From contig NZ_JAPLET010000015.1 of the NCBI RefSeq assembly GCF_026391055.1, forward strand, positions 372,001 to 436,000: 64,000 nucleotides of DNA, in the 5' to 3' direction. The notes under the pieces were generated by a model that saw only the letters and a program-made list of their open reading frames with translations, did not search any database and was not told the DNA's origin. Shown here in pieces: positions 53,685 through 62,474 of the stretch; position 1 is the first letter of the stretch; every line of letters begins with the position of its first letter. The position numbers and the translations under genes were made by a program. The DNA comes from Spirosoma sp. GTDB taxonomy: Bacteria; Bacteroidota; Bacteroidia; Cytophagales; Spirosomataceae.

Positions 53685-54665
53685 TCAACCTCCAATGGTC
53701 GACATGGATTCGGTGACCGTGTCGCGTTGCTGTTCGGCTTCAAAACCGTTAGCGGGGCGGTGAGAAAAAGCTTTCAGAAAAGCGGTTGTAAGTTCATCAT
53801 CAGAAGCTCCGCCACGCAGCAACGCCCGAACGTCCAGTACGCCGTTATCGTACAAACAGGTCTTGAGGGTACCCTGGGCCGTCATGCGAATGCGGTTACA
53901 GGTGCCGCAGAATGTCCGGCTGAAGGCTGCAATGACGCCAATAGTACCCTGATGACCCGGAATTTGGTAGTTGGCCGAGGTCGAAAACGGCGGGTCTGGA
54001 AGTTTTTGCAGGTCGGGGAAGTGTGCCCGGATTTCGTCGATAATACGCCGGTGCGTCCAGTTCAGAATGGGGTAATGGCTCCCCTCGCCGTTAAACGGCA
54101 TTTCTTCAATAAACCGCACATCTACGGGCATGGTGCGGGTCATTTCGGTTAGCGGCACCAGATCCTGGGTATTCTGCCCATCCATGACAACCGCGTTGAT
54201 TTTGGTCTGAATCCCCGCTTCCAGCAGCGCATCGAGGGTTTTCAGTACGGCGGGCAGTTCGTCGCGCCGGGTGATTTTATGAAATCGCTCCCGGTCGAGC
54301 GTATCGAGGCTCAAATTAACAGACTTGACACCCAGAGCCGCCAACGCCGGTATGTGCGGAGCCGTCAGCACGCCATTGGTTGTCAAAGAAATATCGTTGA
54401 GACCATCAATTTCGGCCAGGCGATGCAGAAAATCCATCAGCCCCGCCCGCACAAACGGTTCTCCGCCCGTAATACGCACTTTTTGTACACCCAGTTGGGC
54501 TAGTACGCGCACCAGTCGCTCCATTTCTTCGTAGGTCAGCACCTGATGTTTGGGCAGATACTTGATTCCTTCTTCAGGCATGCAGTAAAAGCACCGCAGG
54601 TTGCAGCGGTCCGTAACGGCCAGCCGAAGGTAGGAAATAGGGCGGTTGTGGTTGTCGTAAATCAT
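53685..54665 (-). CDS. moaA: GTP 3',8-cyclase (MoaA)
   Basis: A 326-residue radical-SAM enzyme that makes the first pterin intermediate of molybdenum cofactor. The N-terminal cluster motif CNLRCFYC gives Cys21, Cys25 and Cys28. The C-terminal cluster is CGTC at 253-256 with Cys270, and the chain ends in the required Gly-Gly (325-326). Length and motifs match MoaA. No other moa or mog genes are in the window. It faces the NMT1/THI5-like gene across 41 nt. Confidence 0.96.
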   Translation of the reverse strand: MIYDNHNRPISYLRLAVTDRCNLRCFYCMPEEGIKYLPKHQVLTYEEMERLVRVLAQLGVQKVRITGGEPFVRAGLMDFLHRLAEIDGLNDISLTTNGVLTAPHIPALAALGVKSVNLSLDTLDRERFHKITRRDELPAVLKTLDALLEAGIQTKINAVVMDGQNTQDLVPLTEMTRTMPVDVRFIEEMPFNGEGSHYPILNWTHRRIIDEIRAHFPDLQKLPDPPFSTSANYQIPGHQGTIGVIAAFSRTFCGTCNRIRMTAQGTLKTCLYDNGVLDVRALLRGGASDDELTTAFLKAFSHRPANGFEAEQQRDTVTESMSTIGG

Positions 54666-54885
54666 GCAGTATCAAACTAACACAAATCTACAGCTTTTGA
54701 TTGCACGCACCAATGTGAATCTAGGCTACGAGCCCAACCTCTTAACGGTAAGGTTGCAAAGCAGTGAACCACAGTTTTTGCTATTTTCGTACTGATTCTC
54801 GAAAACGGGCAGCCATGTTCGTAAGCTTATGCCGCGCTATTTGTACAGCGATAATTAAGTAAAAATACTGGCTTACTAGAGAATG

Positions 54886-54917
54886 TTGTTTTTGTTTAAG
54901 AATTAGTATTATTTTTG
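54886..54917 (+). promoter_or_regulatory. Bacteroidota-type promoter that fixes the start of the next gene
   Basis: TTG (54886-54888), a 21-nt spacer and TATTTTTG (54910-54917) match the -33/-7 consensus. The -7 element includes a TTG at 54915, which could be read as a start codon; the transcript would begin after it, so the GTG at 54942 is preferred. Confidence 0.65.
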
Positions 54918-54941
54918 AGAAAATTTTCACTGACTATAGTT

Positions 54942-55481
54942 GTGAAGAAAGCAGTTTCCATCGGTCTTTTTGGCTTATTCCTCTACCACACGCTGGCCTA
55001 TGTGCTGGTGTTTGTCGGTATGTGGTGGCAGGCTGAACATGACCTCTCGGAACGGCTTATGGTGTATCGGTCAGTAGATAGCCTTGTTGAGTTTCAGATT
55101 CCGCTGAAGGATTCGCCGGATGCCAGTACGATTACCCAAACCACATCAGACGGATTCAGTTACCGGGGACAATATTATAGTGTGGTTAGCCTGGAAATTA
55201 AAGGCGACACCCTGAATATTTCCGGTTTGCAGTCGGAAAGCCGCTCCTTCTGGCAAAGTGATTTACTGTCGTTTCTGAACGACCACATCAGCGGTGCTAC
55301 CGATTCGAGCAAGAAAGCGAATCAGCTGCTGAAGTTTCTGTTGAAAGAATACTCGCCCAATCCACGGGCTGTGTTTGATTTTCTCTCGCCCAACTGGCGC
55401 GAAGCTATCCGCATTCCAGACACGCTGTTTGTGATTGCGGCCCGCGCCCTGCCCGTTCATTCACCCCCTCCGGAAGTCTGA
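54942..55481 (+). CDS. Small single-pass membrane protein of unknown function
   Basis: A 179-residue protein starting with a GTG codon and reading VKKAVSIGLFGLFLYHTLAY: a basic start and one hydrophobic helix (about 3-25), then a periplasmic domain. No domain is recognised. The start is fixed by the promoter at 54886-54917, which overlaps the alternative TTG. It lies upstream of a row of outer-membrane protein genes on the same strand, but a 324-nt gap separates it from them. Function unknown. Confidence 0.6.
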   Translation: MKKAVSIGLFGLFLYHTLAYVLVFVGMWWQAEHDLSERLMVYRSVDSLVEFQIPLKDSPDASTITQTTSDGFSYRGQYYSVVSLEIKGDTLNISGLQSESRSFWQSDLLSFLNDHISGATDSSKKANQLLKFLLKEYSPNPRAVFDFLSPNWREAIRIPDTLFVIAARALPVHSPPPEV

Positions 55482-55805
55482 GGTGACTTTCCTTTCGCGT
55501 TTTCGAGTGTATTTACACTGGCTTTTGCTGGCTATCTGGCCGTGCGTTCCTGCACAGCCATTGGGAATTGTTCAATGCTTACCAGCACTGTTAACGAGCC
55601 TCAGATAGCGGCTGGCTGTGCCAGATACATTCCTTATCGGGCTTCTTGTTTGCGGATACCCCACGCGACCGTACGGCTCAATTCCCTCTGATGGGTTGAT
55701 TCAGAGTATCTGTTTGTGTACCGCACGAACCGGCTACTGCATCGATGTATGTCAGAATGGATCGTACCGTAACTCATTCATTTTCCATCTCAGACATTTT
55801 TTTCC
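55482..55805. other. 324-nt intergenic region
   Basis: Between the small membrane protein gene and the first barrel gene. I see no convincing coding frame, hairpin or promoter; short open frames here have no signal peptide or family pattern. Confidence 0.4.
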
Positions 55806-56921
55806 ATGAAATCGATTTATACAATCGTTCTGGCTTTTGCCTATATCGTACTTCTTAACGCATCTGCATCGGCGCAGGGTTGTGTGGCCGTTCGGCACAT
55901 GAGCTGTGCGGCTCCGGCGGGTTCTGCCGATTATTTCAAACAACGCAACGGACATTGGCAGGTGTCGGCAGGGTACCGTTTCTTTCGCTCTTACAAGCAC
56001 TTTGTGGGCGATGAAGAACAGAAACAACGCGTTGAACAGGGAACCAACGTCATCAACGTGTCGCATGCGATCGACCTGGGGCTTACCTACATGGTCAACC
56101 AGCGGTTGTCGTTTTCGGTCAATTTGCCCCTTCAGGACAATGACCGCTCATCGCTCTATGAGCATTACGGCAACGCTATTGCACAAAACCCTCAGCAAAA
56201 ACGCTTTCATACCGGTTCACAAGGTATCGGCGACCTGCGCATTTCGGGTAGCTACTGGTTGGTGAATCCCGCCAAACTGCCCAAAGTCAATTTGGCGGCA
56301 GGCCTGGGCGTAAAATTGCCAACGGGCAATTACGCAGCAACGGACAACTTCCATAAACTGACCAAAGAAGGGGTTGATTATACCATCAATCAGCCTGTCG
56401 ATCAGTCAATTCAATTGGGCGATGGGGGTGTTGGCGTTAGTGTTGAACTTCAGGGCTATGCCTCCATCACGAAAACCCTGACGGCCTATGCCAACGGATT
56501 CTACCTGTTCAATCCGCGGGAAACCAACGGTGTTGTGCGCAACCCAACGGCCACAACCATCGATCTGGTAACGGGCACATTCTCCGTTGCTGATCAGTTT
56601 GCCGCCCGCGTTGGGTTGAGCCAGTCGATCAAAGCGGTGCCGGGTCTGGCCGTTATGCTGGGTGGTCGGGTGGAGGGTGTTCCAGCTATCGACGCCTTTG
56701 GCGGTAGCTCGGGTTTCCGCCGTCCGGGTTATATCGTATCAGTAGAGCCGGGTCTGTCGTACATGCGTCACAAAACGTCGATAGCTGCTACGGTGCCCGT
56801 GGCTGTGTACCGCAACCGCATCACCAGCTACGCCGACCGGCTTGATCCGCTGGGGCTGAAACATGGTGATGCCGCCTTCGCCGATTATCTGGTCTCTATC
56901 AACGTATCACGCTGGTTTTAA
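55806..56921 (+). CDS. Outer-membrane beta-barrel protein
   Basis: A 371-residue protein with signal peptide ending ASASAQ, then a Cys pair (CVAVRHMSC). The body shows alternating hydrophobic strands with aromatic ends, closing in VSINVSRWF with a terminal Phe, as in outer-membrane barrels. The SVNLPLQDN and LGVKLPTGNY stretches are typical of MetA-pathway or transporter-like barrels. It opens a row of five co-directional genes (barrel, FecA-like receptor, barrel, PAP2, CMD) with short gaps, so it is probably the first gene of an operon. Confidence 0.75.
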   Translation: MKSIYTIVLAFAYIVLLNASASAQGCVAVRHMSCAAPAGSADYFKQRNGHWQVSAGYRFFRSYKHFVGDEEQKQRVEQGTNVINVSHAIDLGLTYMVNQRLSFSVNLPLQDNDRSSLYEHYGNAIAQNPQQKRFHTGSQGIGDLRISGSYWLVNPAKLPKVNLAAGLGVKLPTGNYAATDNFHKLTKEGVDYTINQPVDQSIQLGDGGVGVSVELQGYASITKTLTAYANGFYLFNPRETNGVVRNPTATTIDLVTGTFSVADQFAARVGLSQSIKAVPGLAVMLGGRVEGVPAIDAFGGSSGFRRPGYIVSVEPGLSYMRHKTSIAATVPVAVYRNRITSYADRLDPLGLKHGDAAFADYLVSINVSRWF

Positions 56922-56940
56922 TTCCTGCCTTTTCGCGTAA

Positions 56941-56977
56941 AACGGAGGAAAAAGGCTATCACCTTGTTTCCTCCGTT
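56941..56977 (+). terminator. Strong hairpin between barrel and TonB-receptor genes
   Basis: AACGGAGGAAA (56941-56951) pairs exactly with TTTCCTCCGTT (56967-56977), with a small inner stem. It lies 20 nt past the barrel stop and 17 nt before the receptor ATG. No U-tract follows, so it may only weaken readthrough or protect the upstream transcript. Confidence 0.6.
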
Positions 56978-56994
56978 CAGCCTGCAATCTGCTT

Positions 56995-59214
56995 ATGAAA
57001 AGTAAGGTATTACAGCTATGGCTGGCTGTGCTGAGTGCGTGCTTATCTAGCAATGCATCGGCTCAGCTAATCAGTCAAAAAATGGTCTATCGATCCCAGA
57101 CGACGGATTCTCTGCCCGCCCGAACGCTGAATCAGGTGACGGTGAAAGGAAATCGGACGACGGTTGTGGAATCGCTGCCTACTATACGGGGTACGTATTT
57201 GATGAGTGGGAAGAAAAGCGAAGTGATACGTCTGGCGGAAATCGATGCGAACGTTGCCGAAAAAACTCCCCGGCAACTCTTTGCCCGGATTCCCGGCGTG
57301 TTTGTCTACGACATGGATGGTACAGGAAATCAGATCAACATGGCTACGCGAGGGCTAGACCCGCACCGGTCCTGGGAAAATAACATTCGCCAGAATGGGG
57401 TTATCACCAACTCGGATATGTACGGCTACCCGGCCAGTCACTACTCGCCCCCAATGGAGAGCATCAACCGCATTGAACTCGTTCGCGGAACGGCGTCGCT
57501 TCAGTACGGGGCGCAGTTTGGCGGTATGCTCAATTACGTAACCAAAGGAGCCGATACCACGCGCCGGTTTGGTTTTGAAACAATCAATTCGGTTGGTTCA
57601 TTCGGGATGCGGAGTTCCTATTCGGCAATTGGGGGCCAGGTGGGTAAATGGACGTATTACGCCTATTATTACCGGCGGCATTCGGATGGATATCGGCAGA
57701 ACAGTCAGTCCAATGCCGAAGCCCAGTTTGGACGCCTGCAGTTTCAGGCAAGTCGAAAGGTGAGCCTGACCGCCGAGTTTGGCCGGTCGACGTACACATA
57801 CCAGATTCCCGGCCCATTGACCGATGTCATGTTTGCCCAGGACCCGCGCCAGTCGACACGAAGCCGTAACTACTTCAACCCGGATATTTATATCCCGTCG
57901 CTTAAGGCCGATTGGACACTCTCGGACCATACACGATTGTCGTGGACGGTTTCAGCGGTGCTGGGTGCCCGAAACAGTGTTCAGCTCGATGCCTTTGCGA
58001 CCGTTCCTGATACCATTAGTCGGGTGACGGGTCTGTACAAAGCCCGGCAGGTTGACGTCGATCACTTCAATAGCTATACGTCCGAACTTCGGCTGTTGCA
58101 TCAGTATACCATTGGCAGTGTCCGGTCGGCGCTGGCGGCTGGCGTGCAGCTGATGAACAACGATCTGCATCGTCAGCAGTTGGGTGTTGGTACGACCGGC
58201 ACTGATTTCGACCTCACACTGACCAATCCGTTCAGACGTGACCTGCATTACCGAACCCGGAATATGGCGGCCTTCGTTGAAAATCAGATCAACCTGACCA
58301 ACCGGTTAACCATTTCGCCGGGACTGCGGCTGGAACACGGCAAAACGGAAATGCGGGGTACTATCGCGTATTACATGCCGGAGAATCTGCCAACAGACAT
58401 CAGTCACCACTTTGTGCTGCTGGGCGTTAACGGCGAATACCGCGTCAATGATGCCGTGAAAGTATACGGAGGCTGGTCGCAGGCGTATCGTCCAGTTGTT
58501 TTCAAAGACATCATTCCCACGTCGGTCTACGAGCGTATCGATAAAAATCTGAAAGATGCTTACGGTTACAATGCAGAGATCGGCATCGATGGTCGATGGC
58601 AGGGTGTACACCTGAACGTCACGGTCTTCGATCTGCTATATCGGAACCGGCTGGGCACCCTGTTGCTGGCCAATACCGACGGGTCGAATTACATCTTCCG
58701 CACCAATATCGGTGACAGCCGGAGCACGGGTATCGAAGCGCTCATTGAAGGACAGCTTACGCAGCTAGGAAAGGTGCTGATCAGCGGCTTTACGTCGACA
58801 GCGTTCAACAACGCCCGCTACCTCAACGGTCGGGTAGCGGCCGGAACGGAAAACCGGACGGTGAAGGGAAATCAGGTCGAGTCGGCACCACGGTGGACCA
58901 GCCGCAACGGACTAACGGCCCGCTATGGAACCGCCAGTGTAACGCTGCAATACAGCTACGTCGGCCAAACCTTCTCCGACGCGCTCAATACGCCGGTTCC
59001 ATCGGCCAATGGCGCCGTGGGACCGGTGCCCGCCTACAGCCTGTGGGACTTGAATGGTACCTGGCACATCAACCGCCAACTCACCATGCGGGGCAGTGTC
59101 AACAACCTGCTGAACAAGGAATACTTTACCAAACGCCCAACCTTTTACCCCGGACCAGGCGTGTGGTCGTCGGACGGTCGAAGCGCAGTACTAACTGTTG
59201 GGTTGACGATTTGA
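56995..59214 (+). CDS. FecA-like TonB-dependent receptor
   Basis: A 739-residue outer-membrane receptor. Signal peptide, then a short linker and a plug domain beginning LNQVTVKGNRTTV. The plug contains TRGLDPHRSWENNIRQNG and SDMYGYPASHYSPPMESI, which are closest to FecA-type (ferric citrate) receptors. The barrel ends in SAVLTVGLTI. It has no CarboxypepD-like N-terminal domain, unlike the receptor at 62475. The ligand is probably a metal complex, by family only. There is no FecR/FecI pair nearby. Confidence 0.88.
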   Translation: MKSKVLQLWLAVLSACLSSNASAQLISQKMVYRSQTTDSLPARTLNQVTVKGNRTTVVESLPTIRGTYLMSGKKSEVIRLAEIDANVAEKTPRQLFARIPGVFVYDMDGTGNQINMATRGLDPHRSWENNIRQNGVITNSDMYGYPASHYSPPMESINRIELVRGTASLQYGAQFGGMLNYVTKGADTTRRFGFETINSVGSFGMRSSYSAIGGQVGKWTYYAYYYRRHSDGYRQNSQSNAEAQFGRLQFQASRKVSLTAEFGRSTYTYQIPGPLTDVMFAQDPRQSTRSRNYFNPDIYIPSLKADWTLSDHTRLSWTVSAVLGARNSVQLDAFATVPDTISRVTGLYKARQVDVDHFNSYTSELRLLHQYTIGSVRSALAAGVQLMNNDLHRQQLGVGTTGTDFDLTLTNPFRRDLHYRTRNMAAFVENQINLTNRLTISPGLRLEHGKTEMRGTIAYYMPENLPTDISHHFVLLGVNGEYRVNDAVKVYGGWSQAYRPVVFKDIIPTSVYERIDKNLKDAYGYNAEIGIDGRWQGVHLNVTVFDLLYRNRLGTLLLANTDGSNYIFRTNIGDSRSTGIEALIEGQLTQLGKVLISGFTSTAFNNARYLNGRVAAGTENRTVKGNQVESAPRWTSRNGLTARYGTASVTLQYSYVGQTFSDALNTPVPSANGAVGPVPAYSLWDLNGTWHINRQLTMRGSVNNLLNKEYFTKRPTFYPGPGVWSSDGRSAVLTVGLTI

Positions 59215-59269
59215 GGAGGTAATAACTCCCGAAACAATAGAAGCTCCATCGTATCAAAAAAACGAATCA

Positions 59270-60166
59270 ATGAAATCAACTTTAAAATGCCTGATCGTTG
59301 CCGCGCTACTAACGCCTTTTGCGGCTCAGGCGCAGATGCCGCAGGACGCGATTTACATGAACAAACGGCAAATCTGCGTGGCCGGCATGTATGGCTACAG
59401 CTCCTGGAACCAGTATTGGGAGGGAAGCCTGAAGCGCGAGAACCTGAATATCGGTACGCACACCACCCAGAGCTTTATGCTCATGCCCGTCATTGGCATT
59501 AGTAAGCGGGTTAATGTCATTCTGAGTCTGCCGTACGTCTGGACGAGTACCAGTGCGGGTAACCTGATGGGGCAGCGGGGTATTCAGGATGCGTCGGCCT
59601 GGCTGAAGGTGAAAGCCGTTCAGGTCGGTGGGTTTTCGGTCAATGCCGTTGTGGGCGGGTCGGTCCCATTGGGCAATTACGTGCCGAGCTTCCTACCGAT
59701 GTCCATTGGTTTGCAGTGTCGAACTGTAACCGGGCGGTTGCTGCTCAATTATCGGGAGCGCAAAACCGGTCTGTACATAACGGCGCATGGCAGCTATGGC
59801 TGGCGCGGTAATACGCGTATCGACCAGGACGCCTACCAGGCCAATGATCGGGTGTACAACACTAACGAAGTACAGGTGCCTAATACCTACGATGCGGCCG
59901 TTCGGCTGGGGATATTGCGGAAGGGCATTCAGACGGAGTTCTGGGCTGAGCGTACGGCATGTCTCAACGGCGACAACATTCGCCGGAACGACATGCCGTT
60001 TCCAACCAACAACATGCAGGCCACATCGGTGGGCTGGTATGCCAAAGTGCAGCCGCACAACATCGGGGTTAACGCCCGCATCGGGTACGTGGTCGACGGG
60101 ATGAATGTAGGCCAAAGTACTAGCTATATGCTGGGCCTGTTGTATCAAATCAATTTCAAGAAATAA
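59270..60166 (+). CDS. Outer-membrane transporter-like barrel protein
   Basis: A 298-residue protein with a signal peptide ending AAQAQ and alternating beta-strands ending in YMLGLLYQINFKK. MLMPVIGISKRVNVILSLPYVW and GGSVPLGNYVPSFLP resemble the MetA-pathway/transporter-like barrel group. It lies 55 nt after the FecA-like receptor and 17 nt before the PAP2 gene, so all appear cotranscribed. No specific substrate can be named. Confidence 0.72.
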   Translation: MKSTLKCLIVAALLTPFAAQAQMPQDAIYMNKRQICVAGMYGYSSWNQYWEGSLKRENLNIGTHTTQSFMLMPVIGISKRVNVILSLPYVWTSTSAGNLMGQRGIQDASAWLKVKAVQVGGFSVNAVVGGSVPLGNYVPSFLPMSIGLQCRTVTGRLLLNYRERKTGLYITAHGSYGWRGNTRIDQDAYQANDRVYNTNEVQVPNTYDAAVRLGILRKGIQTEFWAERTACLNGDNIRRNDMPFPTNNMQATSVGWYAKVQPHNIGVNARIGYVVDGMNVGQSTSYMLGLLYQINFKK

Positions 60167-60183
60167 TCAGAAGCCGTAGCATT

Positions 60184-61731
60184 ATGAAAAAATATAGTCA
60201 GTTACTCTTGATCAGTTGCGTGATGGTTGGGGTATCGTCCGCCATTATTTCCTGCGATAAAAGCATTACCGAACCATTACGAGTAGGGTATACTCCCGCC
60301 AGTGTCGATGAGAAGGCTGGTACCTGGAAAACGTACGTGCTCACTGCCCCCACCGACGTAACCGTGGCTACGCCATCGGCCGTTACCTCGGCGGAGTACC
60401 TGGCCGAAGTGGCCGATCTTAAGTCGCAGTCGGCGAGTTTAACGACGGCGCAGCAGGAAGCGGTCGTGTACTGGGGTGCCGGAGCGGTGTATCGCTGGGG
60501 TGAAATTGCCCGCGAACTGGCCGCCAAGTATAACGTGCCACCAGCTTCCACACCCGACGGTAAATATCCCGTGCCCGATGCCGCCAATCCACTGGCCGAC
60601 CCCAGGTTCCCGTTCGCTAACCCGCCCTATACGGCACGGGCGTTTGCCTACCTGAGCGTAGCTCAGTACGATGCCCTGGTAGCGACCTGGAACTATAAAT
60701 ACAAGTTCAAGCGGTCGGCTCCTTCAAAAGCGGATGCTTCTGTACGGGTTGCGCTGCCGGCTTCGGCTTTACCCTCATATCCGTCGGAGGATGCGGTGGT
60801 AGCGGCTGCTTCCTACACGGTATTGAAAGCGATGTTTCCCGGCGAAGTGCCGTTTCTGGATGCCAAGCTGGCCGAACACCGCAACAGCCGCCTGTGGGCC
60901 GGTATGAACGTCATAAGCGACCTGAACGCCGGTGTCGATCTGGGAAGTCAGGTAGCTGCGAAGGTGATGGCCCGCGCCAAAACGGATGGCATGAGTACCG
61001 CCAATAACCAGACGCTGACGGCCGGTATGATCGAAGCTGCCAAAGGCCGGGGGTTGACTGAAGTGTGGGTAAGTCAGGAAACCCCTGCTCGTCCGCCCAT
61101 GTTGCCGAACTACGGTGCGGTCATGAACTGGAACTTCGATGCCGCTACGAAAGTGAAACTACGTCCCGGTCCGCCACCCGCCATCGGAAGCCCGGAGTTT
61201 ACCACGGCGCTGGACGAGCTGAAAGCCATCAATAAAAACCAGACCCGCGAACAGGCCCGGATTGCTAACTATTGGGCCGATGGCGCGGGTACGTATACGC
61301 CCCCCGGCCACTGGATGCGGGCGGCTGCCAATGCGGCCAATGATGCGAAATATAGCGAGGTACGCATGGCCCGGACACTCGCGCTGGTGGCTACGGCGCT
61401 GATGGATGCGGGCGTTTGCTGCTGGGATACCAAATCGTATTATTACTATCCACGTCCGCAGCAGTTCGGACTGAAAACGTCGGTTGGCTTACCCAACTTT
61501 CCATCCTATACCTCAGGGCACTCCACCTTCTCGGCGGCAGCGGCTGTGGTGTTGGGCAGCATCTTCCCCGACCAGGCCGACGATTTCTGGAAGAAAGCGC
61601 AGGAGGCTTCTGACTCGCGGATATATGGACTGATCCACTACCGTTTCGATTGCACTACAGGGTTAACGTGTGGCAAAAACATCGGGTCTTACGCCGTAGC
61701 GCGGGGTAAAGCCGACGGGTCAGGTTTGTAG
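60184..61731 (+). CDS. Exported vanadium-haloperoxidase/PAP2-type acid phosphatase
   Basis: A 515-residue lipoprotein-like protein (signal with IISC at about residue 24). The C-terminal half carries the full PAP2/haloperoxidase active site: KxxxxxxRP as KSYYYYPRP (Lys417, Arg424), SGH (His446) in PSYTSGHST, and SRxxxxxHxxxD as SRIYGLIHYRFD (Ser478, Arg479, His485, Asp489). This set binds vanadate in haloperoxidases or phosphate in acid phosphatases; sequence cannot tell which. The N-terminal half is a predicted helical region of the haloperoxidase group. It sits between a barrel gene and a CMD gene with 17- and 22-nt gaps. Confidence 0.85.
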   Translation: MKKYSQLLLISCVMVGVSSAIISCDKSITEPLRVGYTPASVDEKAGTWKTYVLTAPTDVTVATPSAVTSAEYLAEVADLKSQSASLTTAQQEAVVYWGAGAVYRWGEIARELAAKYNVPPASTPDGKYPVPDAANPLADPRFPFANPPYTARAFAYLSVAQYDALVATWNYKYKFKRSAPSKADASVRVALPASALPSYPSEDAVVAAASYTVLKAMFPGEVPFLDAKLAEHRNSRLWAGMNVISDLNAGVDLGSQVAAKVMARAKTDGMSTANNQTLTAGMIEAAKGRGLTEVWVSQETPARPPMLPNYGAVMNWNFDAATKVKLRPGPPPAIGSPEFTTALDELKAINKNQTREQARIANYWADGAGTYTPPGHWMRAAANAANDAKYSEVRMARTLALVATALMDAGVCCWDTKSYYYYPRPQQFGLKTSVGLPNFPSYTSGHSTFSAAAAVVLGSIFPDQADDFWKKAQEASDSRIYGLIHYRFDCTTGLTCGKNIGSYAVARGKADGSGL

Positions 61732-61753
61732 AACAGAATCAATAACGCACCCT

Positions 61754-62314
61754 ATGCCACATATACCGCTGCCTGAACAACTTCCCGGCATTACGGGATT
61801 GCTCGAAAATCGGCTGGATACGGCTCAGCCCATTCGCGAACTCACGCAACTTTTGCTACGGGGAGAATCGACCCTGTCGCAGGGGGAGCGTGAGCTGATT
61901 GCCGCGCTGGTGTCGTCGCGAAACTGCACCAACTTCTGCGAAGCGGCCCATACCAAAGCCGCCGACCTACTTTTGGGCGACGATGTAACGGCCCGTGCCG
62001 TGAAACAGGACATCGAAACGGCACCCGTCAGCGAGAAGATGAAAGCCCTGCTTCAGATTGCGGCATTCACCCAACAAAGTGGGAAAGCTGTAACGCCCGA
62101 AGCCGTTGCCCGCGCTCGTGAGGCCGGTGCCACCGACCGCGAGATTCATGATACGGTGCTGATAACCGCACTGTTCTCGTTGTATAACAAGTATGTGGAT
62201 GGGCTGGCAACAGTAGCCCCGGCCGATCCCGCATACTACCAGATGCTTGGTGAGCGGATCACCAGCCGGGGCTATGTTCGGCCACCGGGCGGGTATCCAG
62301 TACAAACCCACTAA
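61754..62314 (+). CDS. AhpD/CMD-like protein (peroxidase-related)
   Basis: A 186-residue helical protein of the carboxymuconolactone decarboxylase/AhpD family. The active region is ALVSSRNCTNFCEAAHTKAAD with Cys58, Cys62 and His66. Family members usually have CxxC ahead of xxxH; here the two cysteines are three apart (CxxxC). No signal peptide, so it is probably cytoplasmic. Genes of this type often sit next to oxidative enzymes; here it follows the haloperoxidase-like gene by 22 nt. Confidence 0.8.
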   Translation: MPHIPLPEQLPGITGLLENRLDTAQPIRELTQLLLRGESTLSQGERELIAALVSSRNCTNFCEAAHTKAADLLLGDDVTARAVKQDIETAPVSEKMKALLQIAAFTQQSGKAVTPEAVARAREAGATDREIHDTVLITALFSLYNKYVDGLATVAPADPAYYQMLGERITSRGYVRPPGGYPVQTH

Positions 62315-62333
62315 CTGATTTGTAAGCAGTTTT

Positions 62334-62366
62334 CTGGTTGGTCAGCTTTACAAACCCACCAACCAG
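62334..62366 (+). terminator. Hairpin after the CMD gene
   Basis: CTGGTTGGT (62334-62342) pairs with ACCAACCAG (62358-62366) around a 15-nt loop, 19 nt past the stop. It is a possible terminator or attenuator of the operon. Confidence 0.5.
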
Positions 62367-62409
62367 CGAACCTCAAAAAAACGACTCACGCATTTACTGG
62401 CCTTTTTTC

Positions 62410-62440
62410 ACCGACCAAAAACTACCCGTTTTTGGTCGGT
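62410..62440 (+). terminator. 12-bp hairpin upstream of the second TonB receptor
   Basis: ACCGACCAAAAA (62410-62421) pairs exactly with TTTTTGGTCGGT (62429-62440), loop CTACCCG. It lies 34 nt before the receptor ATG and could be the terminator of the upstream operon or a leader hairpin. Confidence 0.6.
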
Positions 62441-62474
62441 CTACCCCCTCATTTGCTTTTTTTCTCAAATAGCT

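Noticed and set aside
54915..54941. TTG start for the small membrane protein
   Set aside because: It lies within the -7 box of a good promoter and so should not be transcribed.
55618..55809. 63-codon open frame in the gap before the first barrel gene
   Set aside because: No signal peptide, no family pattern and it overlaps the next gene's start.
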